Source: Mycoplasmataceae bacterium
GTDB taxonomy: Bacteria; Bacillota_I; Bacilli_A; Mycoplasmatales; Mycoplasmoidaceae
Direction of reading: 5' to 3'
NCBI GenBank assembly: GCA_031259945.1
Contig: JAIRKU010000014.1
Coordinates: 37,144-101,143 of the forward strand
Length of the DNA stretch: 64,000 nucleotides
Each line of letters opens with the position of its first letter. Position 1 is the stretch's first letter. Position numbers and translations under genes: made by a program. Shown one piece after another: positions 42,771-54,461 of this stretch. The notes under the pieces were generated by a model. It was not told the origin of the DNA. It saw only the letters and a list, made by a program, of their open reading frames with translations, and searched no databases.

Positions 42771-43977
42771 ATTCAATTACATCTCCTTTTTTTATATTTT
42801 TAAGAACAGTTATTAATTTATCAACATCACTTTTATCATTGTACAAATAGAATGATGCTCTAACAACGCTTGGCTGGTTAATTATACGTGTAGTAAGTTT
42901 TGCACACGACAAACCGCTACGGACAATAATTTTTTTGTGTCCTAGGTAGTTAGCTACATCATGAGCATTAATTCCTTTAACATTGAATATAGCAATAGGG
43001 TATTCACAATGGTAGTTAAGTAATTCTACATTTTTTAACTTACTAAATTCTTGATTGATGTATTTTTTTAATGATATGTCATGCTGATGAATATTGATTC
43101 ATCCATATGCGTTTAAATAATCAATTGCTGCCCCTCAACTAATAATTCCAGCTGTATGAGGCGACCCACCTTCAAATTTATCAGGTCCACTAGCAAATGT
43201 ATAATGGTCACAGTACACATTATTATTCATACCACCACCGAAACGAATTGGATTCATTCGCTCCATGAGCTTCTTCTTCATGTACAGCATGCCAACACCT
43301 GTACCAGAACACATTTTGTGGCCACTAGCTACTAAAAAATCTATATCAGCATGTTTTACATCTATTAATTTGTGCGGCAACATTTGCGTGGCGTCACAAA
43401 CAATTAATATGTTAGAGTGAATTTTTCTAGCATGTTTAGTAATAATTTGTGCGTCTAACTCCGAGCCCAGTAAATTAGATACATTAGCAAAAGCTATTAT
43501 TTTTGTTTTTTTATTAACTTTTTTAATAATATCTGTTTCTGTTGGTATTTGATTAGGATTGCCAGCATAAACGATTTTACATTGTTTAGCTTTTGCTAAT
43601 TCAATTCATGGTAATAGGTTACTGGTATGTTCAAGATAAGTTAGAACTATTTCATCACCTTTTTTTAATATTGGGGCTAAACCACTAGAAACAAGATTTA
43701 AACTTTCCGTAGCGCCACTTGTAAAAATTATTTCTTCTTTATCAGCATTAATTAATTTGGCAAGTTTAGATCTAACCGTATCTATCATTGTAGTTACATG
43801 GTAGGTTAAGCTAGAATCAGTATTATGTGGGTTAGATGATCATTTTTCGTAAAAATCCACAATAGCATCAATAACGCATTTTGGTTTTAAAGAAGTGGCA
43901 CCACTATCTAGATAGGCTCAACCTTTGTTTTTTTGGAACCAAGGAAAATCTAATTTGATATTTTTATTTATTTTCAT
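42760..43977 (-). CDS. sufS: Cysteine desulfurase SufS
   Basis: A 405-residue PLP enzyme (group II cysteine desulfurase) removing sulfur from cysteine. It starts with WFQKNKGWAYLDSGATSLKP. PLP forms a Schiff base with Lys221 in ASGHKMCSGTGVG, and the catalytic cysteine is in VRSGLSCAK. TGA encodes several Trp. Start ATG 43977 shares one base with the sufD stop (TAATG). Confidence 0.96.
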
Positions 43978-44600
43978 TATTTCCTTTTTATCATTTTGTT
44001 TAAAAAAACAATGGCTTTATTATATAAATTTTGTGTTGTTTTTTTATTGGCTAGAGCTGAAAACATTCCTTTTAAAATCATTATTGTTGCTTTTGATTTA
44101 TTGATGCCACGACTCATTAAATAAAATAATTGTTCAGGATTTATATTGCCAATATTAACAGCATGAGTGGCTTTAATGACATTGGTATCAATTAACATAG
44201 ATGGGGTTACATTAATTTGAGACCGCTCATCAAAAATAACACCGTTAATAGATTGATTTTGTTCTATTTTCTCTTTCCCCTTAGGGGCAACATTTATCAA
44301 ATTAATTTTAATGTTGCCCCCATTTGAAGAGAATGCTTTTACATTAACATTAGATTGAGTATTAGATTCATGGTTGATTTGGACCAAAATATTTTTTTTA
44401 ACACTTTTATTTAAAATATAGAGATTGAGGTTACATTTACTATTTTCATGTAACATAATTTCTATTTTTGTATCTGTATTCTTGATAGAAATATCAATTA
44501 TTTCTAATTGTAAATTTAAGTTTGAATCTACAAAGTATCTTTTTTGAAATTTATCATTAACTTGATGAACAACGAATTGTGACTTTACTTTTTGTGGCAT
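43977..44600 (-). CDS. sufD: SufD-like scaffold protein, half-length
   Basis: A 207-residue beta-helix-type protein whose C-terminal part (QSINGVIFDERSQINVTPSMLIDTNVIKATHAVNIGNINPEQLFYLMSRGI region) matches SufD, including the functionally important His in KATHAV. Usual SufD has about 430 residues; the N-terminal half is missing, and the first 20 residues follow directly from an ATG inside sufC. The length is fixed by the overlapping neighbours (16 bases with sufC, 1 with sufS). It is either a minimal SufD or a truncation. Position in the operon supports the name. Confidence 0.8.
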   Translation of the reverse strand: MPQKVKSQFVVHQVNDKFQKRYFVDSNLNLQLEIIDISIKNTDTKIEIMLHENSKCNLNLYILNKSVKKNILVQINHESNTQSNVNVKAFSSNGGNIKINLINVAPKGKEKIEQNQSINGVIFDERSQINVTPSMLIDTNVIKATHAVNIGNINPEQLFYLMSRGINKSKATIMILKGMFSALANKKTTQNLYNKAIVFLNKMIKRK

Positions 44601-45376
44601 GTTAAATACGGATCGGTTATTTCAAAATCTGCTTCAGATTTAATATTTGCAGCATATTGTTTGTAACCATTTTTTTCTATCTCTCTTATCAATGCAGTAC
44701 CACCGATTTTTACAATTTTGCCATCGATTAAAATAATCACTTTAGATATGTTAACTTGATGTAAAAATTCTAATTGATGTGACACAATAAAAGTAATACG
44801 TTCATGACGCTTTTTATTAATAAAATTTGCAATTAATTTAGTGGCATCAAAATCTAAGCCGGAATCTATTTCATCCAATAAAATCAATGATGGATTGAAT
44901 AATTGCGATTGTAAAATTTCGTTTTTTTTCTTTTGTCCACCAGAGAATCCAACATTAACATTTCTTGTTAAAATTTCACTAGGCAAGTCTAGTAATTTAA
45001 TCAACTCATTTATTTTGGAATAGAGCTGATAAAAACCGACTTTTTGTTTTGGTGAGTTTTCATTCGCAATAATTTTAAGAAAATCTAATGTTTGGACCCC
45101 TTCTAGTTCGATCGGATTTTGTGTAGCATAGAAGACACCTAATTTTGCTATTTTGTCAGTAGACATCTTAGTAAGTTCATGATTGTTAAATTTGATACTA
45201 CCTTGAGTTTTCATGCTAAAGTGATGCATGATGGCTTTTAACAATGTAGATTTGCCAGCTCCGTTGGGGCCTAGAATAGCAATAACTTCAGGTTGACGAG
45301 CAGTTAAAGATATATCATTCAAAATACGTTTTTTGTCAAACAAAGTAGTTAAATTGTGTATTTTAAGGATATTCAT
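44585..45376 (-). CDS. sufC: Fe-S cluster assembly ATPase SufC
   Basis: A 263-residue ABC ATPase. Walker A is LGPNGAGKSTLLKAIM, Q-loop in YATQNPIELEGV, signature is FSGGQKKKNEILQ and Walker B is LILLDEIDSGLD, followed by the switch His in SHQ. GFSGGQKKKNEI is the SufC-type signature. It is the first gene of the SUF operon. The start at 45376 is about 75 bases from the divergent lipoprotein. Confidence 0.96.
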   Translation of the reverse strand: MNILKIHNLTTLFDKKRILNDISLTARQPEVIAILGPNGAGKSTLLKAIMHHFSMKTQGSIKFNNHELTKMSTDKIAKLGVFYATQNPIELEGVQTLDFLKIIANENSPKQKVGFYQLYSKINELIKLLDLPSEILTRNVNVGFSGGQKKKNEILQSQLFNPSLILLDEIDSGLDFDATKLIANFINKKRHERITFIVSHQLEFLHQVNISKVIILIDGKIVKIGGTALIREIEKNGYKQYAANIKSEADFEITDPYLTCHKK

Positions 45377-45449
45377 ACCGAAATTTTATATATCAAAGGA
45401 ATATGTAATTATATATAATAGTCGTCCATTTTTCGTAAGGTAGGTAAAA
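45377..45449. promoter_or_regulatory. Divergent sufC / lipoprotein promoter region
   Basis: On the plus strand TATATAATAG near 45411-45420 provides a -10 box, and AAGGTAGGT lies about 5 bases before the ATG at 45450. Minus-strand control of sufC must lie in the same 73 bases, but I see no Fur/IscR-like operator. Confidence 0.5.
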
Positions 45450-48400
45450 ATGAAACTTAAGAAAACAATATTTTCACTATTAACGCTAGCTGCAATAGGG
45501 TCTGTTGCCACTACATTCATTACTTCTTGTAGTGGTGTTAGCCAAGATATTATTAACAACATGGTTAAAGTAGGAGATGAAAGTCAATTTGCTGCTGGGA
45601 CTTCATTAAAAGATGAAATAAATATAGCTCTAACAGACAAAGATGCGACAGCTGCTTTTAAAACATCTGTTGTTAACAAGATTCTTTATGGCTGGTTTAA
45701 TTCTCTAAAAGATAAAAATTCTGAAGTAACAACTGATATTAAACAATGAACTAAGGATATTGATAATGACTGAGATTCTCAAATCCAGAGTTCTAAAAAC
45801 AGTCATTTAAGCAATTGACAATACTACTTTCAAAATGATGTATTAAATCCAGTTGGCGGGACTAAAGATGCTTGAGTGAAAGCTCAATGATATTCTAAGA
45901 TTCGTGATTATTTTACTACTCAAATTACTAAAAATTCATATTTAGCTATTCCTACTGTAAACGATTCTTTAAACGGTAATTTTTATACAAAGACCGATGA
46001 TGGTTTATTATTGTCAGACTTGAACAAAGATGTTGAGCAAAAAGGTTTTTCTACAAACTTAAATGAGCTACTTGGAACATCAGGGAACAAAATGACGACT
46101 GAACAAATATTGAGCCCAGATTGATGACCAGCCATTAATTTTTATGCCAAAGCTAATAGCGGATACGATCCTAATAGTTCAAGCGATCAAGATAAATCTT
46201 ATGCTTTAATTCAACAACTTGCCTTTGAAGATTGGACTAAAAATGTTCGCCCAATATCTACAGGTTATGTTTTATGAAACTATTCATTAGGCAAAGACAA
46301 GGAAGATTTGAAGAGCATTTATAATGCCAATAAAGTTACCGACGCCGATTCTCTTAAAACGCCAAGTTTCAATTTTCCATATTTTGGTATTGGGGATGCT
46401 GGGGGTGATAAAGGCCCTAACCAAAAATTTGCAGATTTTGTTAAGCAATATAAAACACAAAATAGGTTTTTAGTTAATCAAGCTAGTGCAAACGCAGGAG
46501 ACGCAGGTGAATTAAATCTTATCAATATACCAAATTCAGGGTATAGCGATTCAACTGATGCCACTTTATCATTAATTGACATGTCTTCTAGCGCAGGCGG
46601 AGATAGCACACCATATGAAACATACTATGCACCATTGTTAGATATGTATACAAATAGTGGTAACTATAGCTCCGATACTATGCCTTCTAGCGCTGGTACA
46701 TCCGATAATACTGATTTTCAAGATGAAAGCAAAATAATTAACAATTTCTTGTTTGCTAAAAGTGGTGCAGAACCAACTAGTGATATCAAAGTAGTCCCCG
46801 ACAGATATAAGGATAACGCGGGAGTGAACGATTTATCTCAAATTTATGCTTATGACGATGATAGTTCTGAAACTCCTACATTTAATCATTCGGAACTTTT
46901 TAATCACGAATCAGATTGATATAAAGACGGGGCTCAATATTTTGTAAGTGCAGTAAGAATAACCTATAGTTCAAACGACAGCATAGCAGCGACCCCATAT
47001 ATAATGATTCGTACGGCGAAAGGGGTTACAGTTGAGGGACTTGATGGTTTGGCATATCTAAAACAAGAAAATGCTGATATGCCTTCTGATGTAACCGAAA
47101 CCACAAATTGGCGCCCAGGAGAACCGTTTTCTCAGGAACGTGAGAATCAACTAATTAAATTTCGTACAGCTTATCAAAATTTTGCTAATACTCCTCTATA
47201 CAAAGGTGTTAATGCAATTGATTCTACCGGTGGCACGCCGAGCGGACCTTTAATTGATTATTTAAAATCTAATTTAGACACAATAATTTTAGACACAGTT
47301 GATCGTGTAATGGCAACTTCTAGTGTTGAAGCAGACAGTAACGGTACTTCTAAGAGCTCTTACTATGATGACAACCTTTTAGGTTTAAAATCGTTTGTCC
47401 CTAAGGAAGGCAACGATACTTGAAATTTACAATTAAATGAATTAATTCAATCTTTTAATTTATTAAATCAATATTCAACAATTATTACTAATTATGAAAC
47501 CAATACTAAAAAATTGTTTTCTTACTCCAATACGTTTTCAACAAATGCTTTATATGGTAAAGACCTAGAAAAAGATGCAGGGGTTACTGTTTCAGTTTAT
47601 AAAAATGGATTAGCTTCACCTCTACCATTAACTATTGAAACGGGTGCTTCTGATGATAACGCATTACTTGCTAAGACACATTACATTGTTTTAAATAACA
47701 CTATGGAAGGCAAAGACCTCGGTGAAGGTGAAAGAGGGACAAGCTTAATTGAAAGCGATGGATTAAAATCATATTTTGATAGTGAAGGACATTCAGATCT
47801 ATTATTTGGAAACCAAAGTTTTAACCAAATAATTTCAGCTGATAATAGCGCCGGTAAATCAGGTGGCATTCTTGAACGCTATAATGCATGAACAAACACA
47901 CTTAGTGCTAAACCAACTGACAATAACGGTAAAGGGAATGCTAAAGCTTATGTATACAATTACAGCGAAAACATTTTAACATACAATGATTACGTTAATA
48001 GTTTGTTATGAAAATTTGGTTCTACCAATTCTTTTTCAAATAGTGTTAAAACTCAAGCCATTTCTCAATATCTTGATGGTTGAACACCTACAACAAATAT
48101 GACTGATGCTATTACGTCAATGTATTTTACAAGTAAACTAATATCTACCGATACGCCTGTAAGCTCGTATTTGAACGCTGATTCTGACGACAACGTAGCA
48201 TCATTATCATTTGAAACTTATAGAAAAGGTTTATTAGACGAGTGGAATAATACTTTATCAAATGAACTTGGCTCAACTACAATATCTGATGCTAATAGCA
48301 ACGTAATTTCTCATGGTTATTCCGATAAAGCTATTGATTATTTGACATATCAAGCAACGATTAAAAGATTAACTAGTGCGGACGGTACTGTTTCCAATAA

Positions 48401-49469
48401 TTCTAAATTCATAGATTGAATTAATGAAAAAATAGGGACAGATTTTCAAAATACAGCTTATGTGGTTTGAGCTGCAAAGGATGATGCATCGCTAAATACA
48501 AATTTCAAGTCAATAACAAATGGTACAGAAGAAGATATTGACGCAATATATGGTTGGAAAACTAACTTTGATGGTCAATTCGACAATATATACAAGAATA
48601 CAAACATAACTGCGGAGGGCACAAAGACTTATGCTAGCTATGATTCGTATTGACAATTTGCTCCAATGCCGATAACTAATGAAAATGATGCTTCAATGGA
48701 AATGGGGTTTCTTGGCTTACAGACTAAAAATTCTAATACATTAGATAAAATTTCTACTAACGCAAAAGATGCACTATTTGGTCAAAATGTTTTTTCTAGT
48801 TTCAAAAACAACGATGCTCCATGCACAGGAACTTTATATCAATTTCATAATGGAAATGCTGAACAATCACGAAGTAATCTTGTTGTTTCTATTAAAAAAG
48901 ATGTGGGCGAGACTAATCCGTCAGTGACTAAAATTAATCAGTATGTATCTTTCATTAACAACCAAACAGGCACATTTTCCAATACAAGTTCACAAATAGC
49001 TAATACCACAGACGTTAAGCAAAAATTAAGTATTTTAATTCAAGCAGTTCAAGATAAAAGTATTATCCCAGATAAATCGTTTGATGGATATAACGTTGTC
49101 AACCCCGTTAATCCTACATGAGAATTAAAAGCGCAAGATGATAGTAATTTTATTAGTGATGATAATAGTAAAGGTACTGTAGGTTCACGCATTAGAGTTA
49201 TGCAACTTAACCTTTATGATGTAGATAAAACTATTTGAACTGGGAAAGATGGTACGCCTTCTGTGCCAGATCATTTAAAAAGTATTTTAGGTTCGGATAT
49301 GCTTGACTATTTAGTTGCACAAGCTGCATTAGACAGCAGTCAACAAACAGTAACAATTACAGATGTAATTAAAACTGTATTTAGTGGTAATAAATTAGCC
49401 GTTTATGATCGTCGTTTCAATGATCAATTAGGTTCGCAATGGGTTGCTAATTGAAAAACTAAAAATTAA
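45450..49469 (+). CDS. Giant surface lipoprotein (1339 residues)
   Basis: The N-terminus is a lipoprotein signal: KK, hydrophobic FSLLTLAAIGSVATTF, lipobox ITSC with lipidated Cys27. The remaining 1300 residues are Asn/Ser/Thr/Asp-rich and hydrophilic, with no further membrane segment, so the protein is anchored outside. About 25 Trp codons are TGA and all segments share a single frame. Aromatic/Gly patches such as PFNFPYFGIGDAGGDKGPNQ-like and repeated Y-S-D stretches recur, but I find no exact tandem repeat. Large mollicute lipoproteins act in adhesion, nutrient capture or antigenic variation; none can be chosen here. HAD gene follows after 5 bases. Confidence 0.88.
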
Positions 49470-49474
49470 TTACA

Positions 49475-50347
49475 ATGAATAAAAAAATAGTATTTACAGA
49501 TTTAGATGGAACATTACTCAATATTGATAAAAAAATTTCGTCTGAATCAGAAAGAATTATTAAAGCTTTTACTGCACAAGGCCATTATTTATGTTTTGTG
49601 ACAGGGCGTTCCATTGAGGATGCGTTACCATATTACAAACAACTAGGTCTCGATACTGTTTGTATTTGTAATAATGGTGCAGCTATTCATAATCCTTCTG
49701 ATAAAGAATTTACTGATATTTTTTTCCCGATGAATAAAACAGTATTTTTTAAAATTTGAAATTGTAAAGAGATTCAAGACAATACTGAATATTTCGTAAT
49801 TAAAACTAAACGTCATACTTTTGTAAATAAAATACCTACCGAGAAAAAAATTAAAGAACGACTTAATACTTTATTTCATTTTGACTTTGATAAAATCAAA
49901 AATAAGAAAGATACACTTATTTATTATCGCAATGATCGTCGTTCTGACATTTTATCTATTGTTTTAATATTAAAGCCTAATGCAAATTTACACACAATTT
50001 ATTACTTAATTAAATCTTTAACCAATAACTTGTTGATTTCGCATTGGTCGATTGATAATCGTGGTTTTGATCAAAATGGACAAGTAATAATTGAACTCAA
50101 TCATAATTTTGCTAATAAATTAAATGCCTTGAAATTCGTTCAAAGCTATTATGATGTTTTATGGGCAGATACTTATGTTTTTGGTGACGGCGAAAATGAT
50201 GTAGCGATGTTAAGTAAAACCGAAAATTCTTGAGCAATGAAAAACGCCTCAACTCATGCGATATCAGTTGGGCGTGGTGTAACAAAATTTGACAGCAACC
50301 ATGATGGTGTTGCTAAAACATTAGAAGAATTATTTATGCCTAAATAA
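49475..50347 (+). CDS. Cof-type HAD hydrolase (sugar- or nucleotide-phosphatase)
   Basis: A 290-residue haloacid-dehalogenase-superfamily phosphatase. The catalytic motif I is FTDLDGTLL at residues 7-15, motif II in FVTGRS, CNNGAAIH and motif IV in VFGDGENDVAMLS. The C2-type cap lies between them, as in the Cof/YidA subfamily. TGA Trp codons are present. Its substrate is unknown; mycoplasmas have several such genes. It begins 5 bases after the lipoprotein stop and ends 18 bases inside convergent coaX. Confidence 0.9.
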
Positions 50348-51085
50348 TTTATTTATTAAATAGTTGTAACCGATTAAAACGGCATTATCAACAACTTTAA
50401 TATTTTTAGAATCACTTAAAAAATTAATATATGTACTTTTCCCGCCAGAAACTATTGTGCGATTGATTTTAAAATGTTTCTGAGCATAATCTAACACACT
50501 TCAAATAAAGCCGTTTGCCATATGACTAGCGCCTGAACTAATGGCGCTATTGGTATTATTACCAAAACGTAACTGCGATTTTTTCTTTCAATTAATAAAA
50601 TCTTTAGTTTTAATTAATGCTGTTGTTTCATTTAATTGATTAATACCTAATTCGATAGATGGGGCAATAACAGCACCAATTAATTTGCTGTTATCAACAG
50701 CAACTGCAAAGGTTGCTGTACCTAAACTAATGCCAATAGCTTTTTTATATAAATATTTTATTGCTAATGATAAGCCCAAAATGTCTACACCAATTTCGTT
50801 AATGTTAAATTTAGATAGATCAAATTCGCTTATAAAATCTTTAGCATTAATAAATTTAGCAGATATACCAGTTATAGTTTTAATGTCATTAAGCATTTGA
50901 TTATTTAAATGTTTGACAACTGATCCGATATAAATTTGTGTATGCGATATATTTTTAATATTTTTTCTAAGTTGGCTAATTGAATAACTTTTAGTAGAGA
51001 TAATATTAGTCTTGATTAATTTATCATTATCAAAAAAACCAAATTTAATATTAGTATTTCCTACATCTAAAATTAACTTAAGCAT
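50330..51085 (-). CDS. coaX: Type III pantothenate kinase
   Basis: A 251-residue ASKHA-fold kinase making 4-phosphopantothenate. It begins LILDVGNTNIKFG, the phosphate-1 motif DxGNT; GVDILGLSLAI and SLGTATFAVAVD are the family's central blocks. GASHMANGFI follows. The C-terminus, with its TGA Trp codons, runs over the HAD gene stop. It is the last gene of the long purC operon, six bases after coaD, which acts two steps later in CoA synthesis. Confidence 0.88.
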
Positions 51086-51090
51086 ATTAT

Positions 51091-51534
51091 TTACCTTTTA
51101 GTTAATAATTCTTTCTGTTTCATTAATTCTCTACGATTGGTTGAAGAGACATCTTTTAATTTAGAACTAGCTACATAGAATATAGTTTCAATTTTGTTGG
51201 ACAACAAATAGTTATTTTGTGCCATATTGATTTCGTAATTAACGTCTTTGGCATTACGAATAGAACGTACCAAATAATTGCAATTTAATTTTCTAACTAA
51301 ATCTACAGTTAATCCTTCATTGAGGACAACTTTGACATTGGATAATTTTAATGTTTGTATTCTCCTCTTAACTGTTTGGAACCGTTTATTTATATTTAGT
51401 ATGTTAGTTTTATTAATGTTATGGGAGACGGCTACATATAAATAGTCAAATAATTTGGCAGATCTTTTGATAATGTCAATATGACCTTCATGAAGAGGAT
51501 TAAATGAACCAGAAAATACAGCTTTACGTATCAT
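51091..51534 (-). CDS. coaD: Phosphopantetheine adenylyltransferase
   Basis: A 147-residue nucleotidyltransferase of CoA biosynthesis. It shows FSGSFNPLHEGHIDII with the HxGH nucleotide-binding motif, NLNYLVRSIRNAKDVNYE-like region (VRSIRNAKDVNYEINMA) and the C-terminal SSTNRREL. Length is slightly short of 160. The C-terminal SS-R motif is the usual ISSTxVR equivalent. Two bases separate it from the next gene upstream. coaX follows six bases behind. Confidence 0.93.
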   Translation of the reverse strand: MIRKAVFSGSFNPLHEGHIDIIKRSAKLFDYLYVAVSHNINKTNILNINKRFQTVKRRIQTLKLSNVKVVLNEGLTVDLVRKLNCNYLVRSIRNAKDVNYEINMAQNNYLLSNKIETIFYVASSKLKDVSSTNRRELMKQKELLTKR

Positions 51535-51536
51535 GA

Positions 51537-51968
51537 TTACTCCTCATTATTTACAATATATTTAATAATTGTTTTGGTATTTTTAAATTCTTTACCTTGA
51601 TCTTTTATTGCTATTTGTACAGGCATTGTAGTTGACGAGGTGTTAAGACCAATAATATTTTTGTTTACTAATTCAAATTTATCTAGTTGCTCCACGGCTC
51701 TTTTATGTCCGCTACGACTAAGCAATTTACGGATGTAATTAATAGTTCATGTAACTCCAAATTCAAAGGTATCATTGTGTTTTGCATCTACTAAAACATA
51801 TTCGCTTTTAAAAATAGCATTAATGTTTGCTCAAAAAATAATTTCAGGTTTAGTTTCATCAATGATTTTCTTATGTTCATATCAGACAATGTCTGTACCG
51901 TTAGCTAAGTTGTCAATAACTTCTTTAAAAGAATCGCCTAATACATATCCTTTTTTGAGCTTATACAT
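51537..51968 (-). CDS. Hypothetical protein within the coaD operon
   Basis: A 143-residue soluble protein beginning MYKLKKGYVLGDSFKEVIDN. It has a FWANINAIFKSEYVLVDAK block and a charged middle with TWTINYIRKLLSRSGHKRAV. The frame crosses three TGA Trp codons. No membrane segment or signal peptide. I do not recognise a family. It sits between pncC and coaD with 2-20 base gaps, so it is expressed with CoA genes, but a role there would be guesswork. Confidence 0.7.
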
Positions 51969-51988
51969 ACGTAAATAATGATAATGGA

Positions 51989-52468
51989 TTATTTGAATGC
52001 TTTTAATAAATCTAAAAGCCTAGTTAAAACTTGATAAGTTAAATCAATTCTGATAGTGTTACGTTCAGATTCTGAGGAATTTAATTTGTAAGTATATGCT
52101 TTGTCAATCAGAATGATGGTTGTGTAAGCTAAACCGACTGGTTTTGCTTCATAAGCGTTAGGGCCGGCATTGCCTGTAATTGAAATAGCAACATCAGATT
52201 TTAATTTTTGTATTACGCCTTGTGCCATTTCCAAGGCTACTTCTTTTGATATGGCTCCACGTTCCTTTAATGTGGTTTCTTTTACGTTTGCTAATTTAAT
52301 TTTTGCTTCATTAGTGTATGTTACTAAACCGCCTAAAAAGACTTTAGATGCTCCAGGAATATTAATAATATTGGAAGCGATCATACCGCCTGTTAGAGAT
52401 TCGCAAGTAGCAAGAGTAAGATGCTTGATTTTTAAAATGTTTACAATATCATCAATAAATGTTTTCAT
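51989..52468 (-). CDS. pncC: CinA C-terminal domain protein (nicotinamide-nucleotide amidohydrolase)
   Basis: A 159-residue stand-alone CinA-C (PncC) domain. It has ATCESLTGGMIASNI with the ESLTGG motif, VFLGGLVTYTNEAK and ISITGNAGPNAYEAKPVGLAY. The N-terminal COG1058 domain of full CinA is absent. PncC recycles NMN to nicotinate mononucleotide; some members are competence-associated. 10 bases separate it from pgsA. Confidence 0.9.
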   Translation of the reverse strand: MKTFIDDIVNILKIKHLTLATCESLTGGMIASNIINIPGASKVFLGGLVTYTNEAKIKLANVKETTLKERGAISKEVALEMAQGVIQKLKSDVAISITGNAGPNAYEAKPVGLAYTTIILIDKAYTYKLNSSESERNTIRIDLTYQVLTRLLDLLKAFK

Positions 52469-52477
52469 AGGCTATTG

Positions 52478-53098
52478 TTATTTATGTTGTTTACTTTGTG
52501 AATACTTGACAAAATAAATAACGCCAGAAACTACAGAAGTAATTAATGCTAAATACATAAACATGTTTTGTAATCAATAATAATTTACTAGGCAACAATT
52601 TATGTCTTTATTACTAGCATTAAAAACAAAGAAAATAATTAATATTCCTATCATTTGAAATACAGTTTTTAATTTACCAAAGATATTGGCGGCAATAGTA
52701 CGTTTTTGACTAACAGCATACATTCGTAATGCATCCACAATAATGTCGCGACCAATCATTACGATTGGGATTCACACCAATGTTAAATGTTGTACAGCAA
52801 AACATATTAGAATAGAGTTAATGAGAATTTTATCAGCAATGGGATCTCATAATTTACCGAAGTCGCTAACTCATTTATTATGTCTTGCTAAATAACCATC
52901 TAAAAAATCGGTTAAGCAAGCAACGACAAAAAAACTTCCGGCAATAACATAGTTCAATGAAAAGTAATAAGTTTGAGCATTTATTGTAAAACTATATATG
53001 TTAGAAGATTTTACTAAAATTAATACAATGATGATTGGAACTAAAGCTATTCTAAAAATAGTTAATATATTAGGAATAGATCTTTTCTTCAAAAACAT
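52478..53098 (-). CDS. pgsA: CDP-diacylglycerol-glycerol-3-phosphate 3-phosphatidyltransferase
   Basis: A 206-residue integral membrane enzyme with about five segments, making phosphatidylglycerophosphate. The CDP-alcohol phosphotransferase motif is DFLDGYLARHNK...FGKLWDPIADK (D-x2-D-G-x2-A-R-x8-G-x3-D-x3-D), with TGA Trp inside. It starts MFLKKRSIPNILTIFRI. Three bases behind asnS in the operon. Confidence 0.95.
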
Positions 53099-53101
53099 AA
53101 A

Positions 53102-54457
53102 TTAAAACTTTAAAGCACCTTCTACTCTTGGGAAGGGGATAGTGTCACGAATGTTTTCTAAATCTAAAATGTACATAATTAATCTTTCAAAGCCTAAACC
53201 AAACCCAGCAGAAGAATGATACCCATATTTTCTTAAATCTAAATATCATTGGATGGATGTAATATCCATTTTAATTTCTTGACAACGTTGTAATAATTTA
53301 TTGTAATCATCTTCCCTTTGACTGCCACCAATGATTTCTCCGACCCCAGGAACTAATAGATCACAAGCTGCTACAGTTTCGCCATCTTCATTAGCCTTCA
53401 TATAAAAAGCTTTAATTAATTTTGGATAGTTAAATAAAAAAGTAGGTGCATTAAATACATTTTCGCAAATGTATCGTTCATGTTCGCTTGCTAGATCCAT
53501 GCCAAAATGAATATCAGATATTTCAAATTTATGTCCATCTCGTATCGCTTTTTTTAAAATTTCAATAGCTTCACGGTATTCAATCTTTTTAAATTCATGT
53601 TTAATTAAAGCTTCTAAACGTTTTTTGATTTCTGGCTTATTTTTTTCAAAAAAAGTGATTTCATCAGGACAATTTTGAGCAACATCTTTGGTAATGGTTT
53701 TAATGAACGTTTCGATGACTAACATTAATTGTTTTAAATCAATAAAAGCAATTTCTGGCTCCACCATTCAAAATTCTGACATATGTCTGTTAGTATGACT
53801 ACGCTCTGCTCTAAATGTAGGGCCAAAAGTATAAACTTGTCTGAAGGCTTGAGCATAAGCCTCAGCATTTAATTGTCCTGAGACTGTTAATTTTGCATTC
53901 TTATCAAAAAATGGATTGGTTGGGTGGTTTACTAAATCAAAGTTTTCTCCAGCACCTTCAGCATCATTAGAAGTAATGATAGGTGAAGCCACTCAAATAA
54001 AACCATTGTCTTGAAAAAATTTATGGATAGCATATGCTAGTCTACTACGGACACGCATAATGGCGGCAATAGTGGTGGTTCTTGCTCGTAAATGTGCATT
54101 TTCACGTAAGAATTCTAAAGTATGTTGTTTTTTCTGTAATGGGTAATCAACATCTGCTTGTTTCAAGAGTTTTATTTCATCGGCAATCAATTCATATTTT
54201 TGTTCAGCCTTTTCATTGTATTTAATATCGCCTATTGCTAAAATAGAACTACCTGTTCTTGCTGTAATTACTTCATCAAAGTTTTTTGTTAATTGTTGCT
54301 TGTAAACTATTTGTAAATTGCTTACGGTAGTTCCGTCATTGATTTCTAAAAATGCAATTTTACCGCTATCACGGTTAGATTTGACTCAACCTCTAATGCT
54401 AACTTTGCCCAATTTGGTGCCTTGGGTTAAAATATCCTTAATTTCAATTGTTTTCAT
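53102..54457 (-). CDS. asnS: Asparaginyl-tRNA synthetase
   Basis: A 451-residue class IIb synthetase. An N-terminal OB fold ([21 protein letters not shown]) precedes the catalytic core with [25 protein letters not shown] (class II motif 2) and the motif 3 [20 protein letters not shown] is diagnostic of AsnRS over AspRS. TGA codons fall at conserved Trp, including FWMVEPE. Four bases behind purC, suggesting one transcript. Confidence 0.96.
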
Positions 54458-54461
54458 GCTG

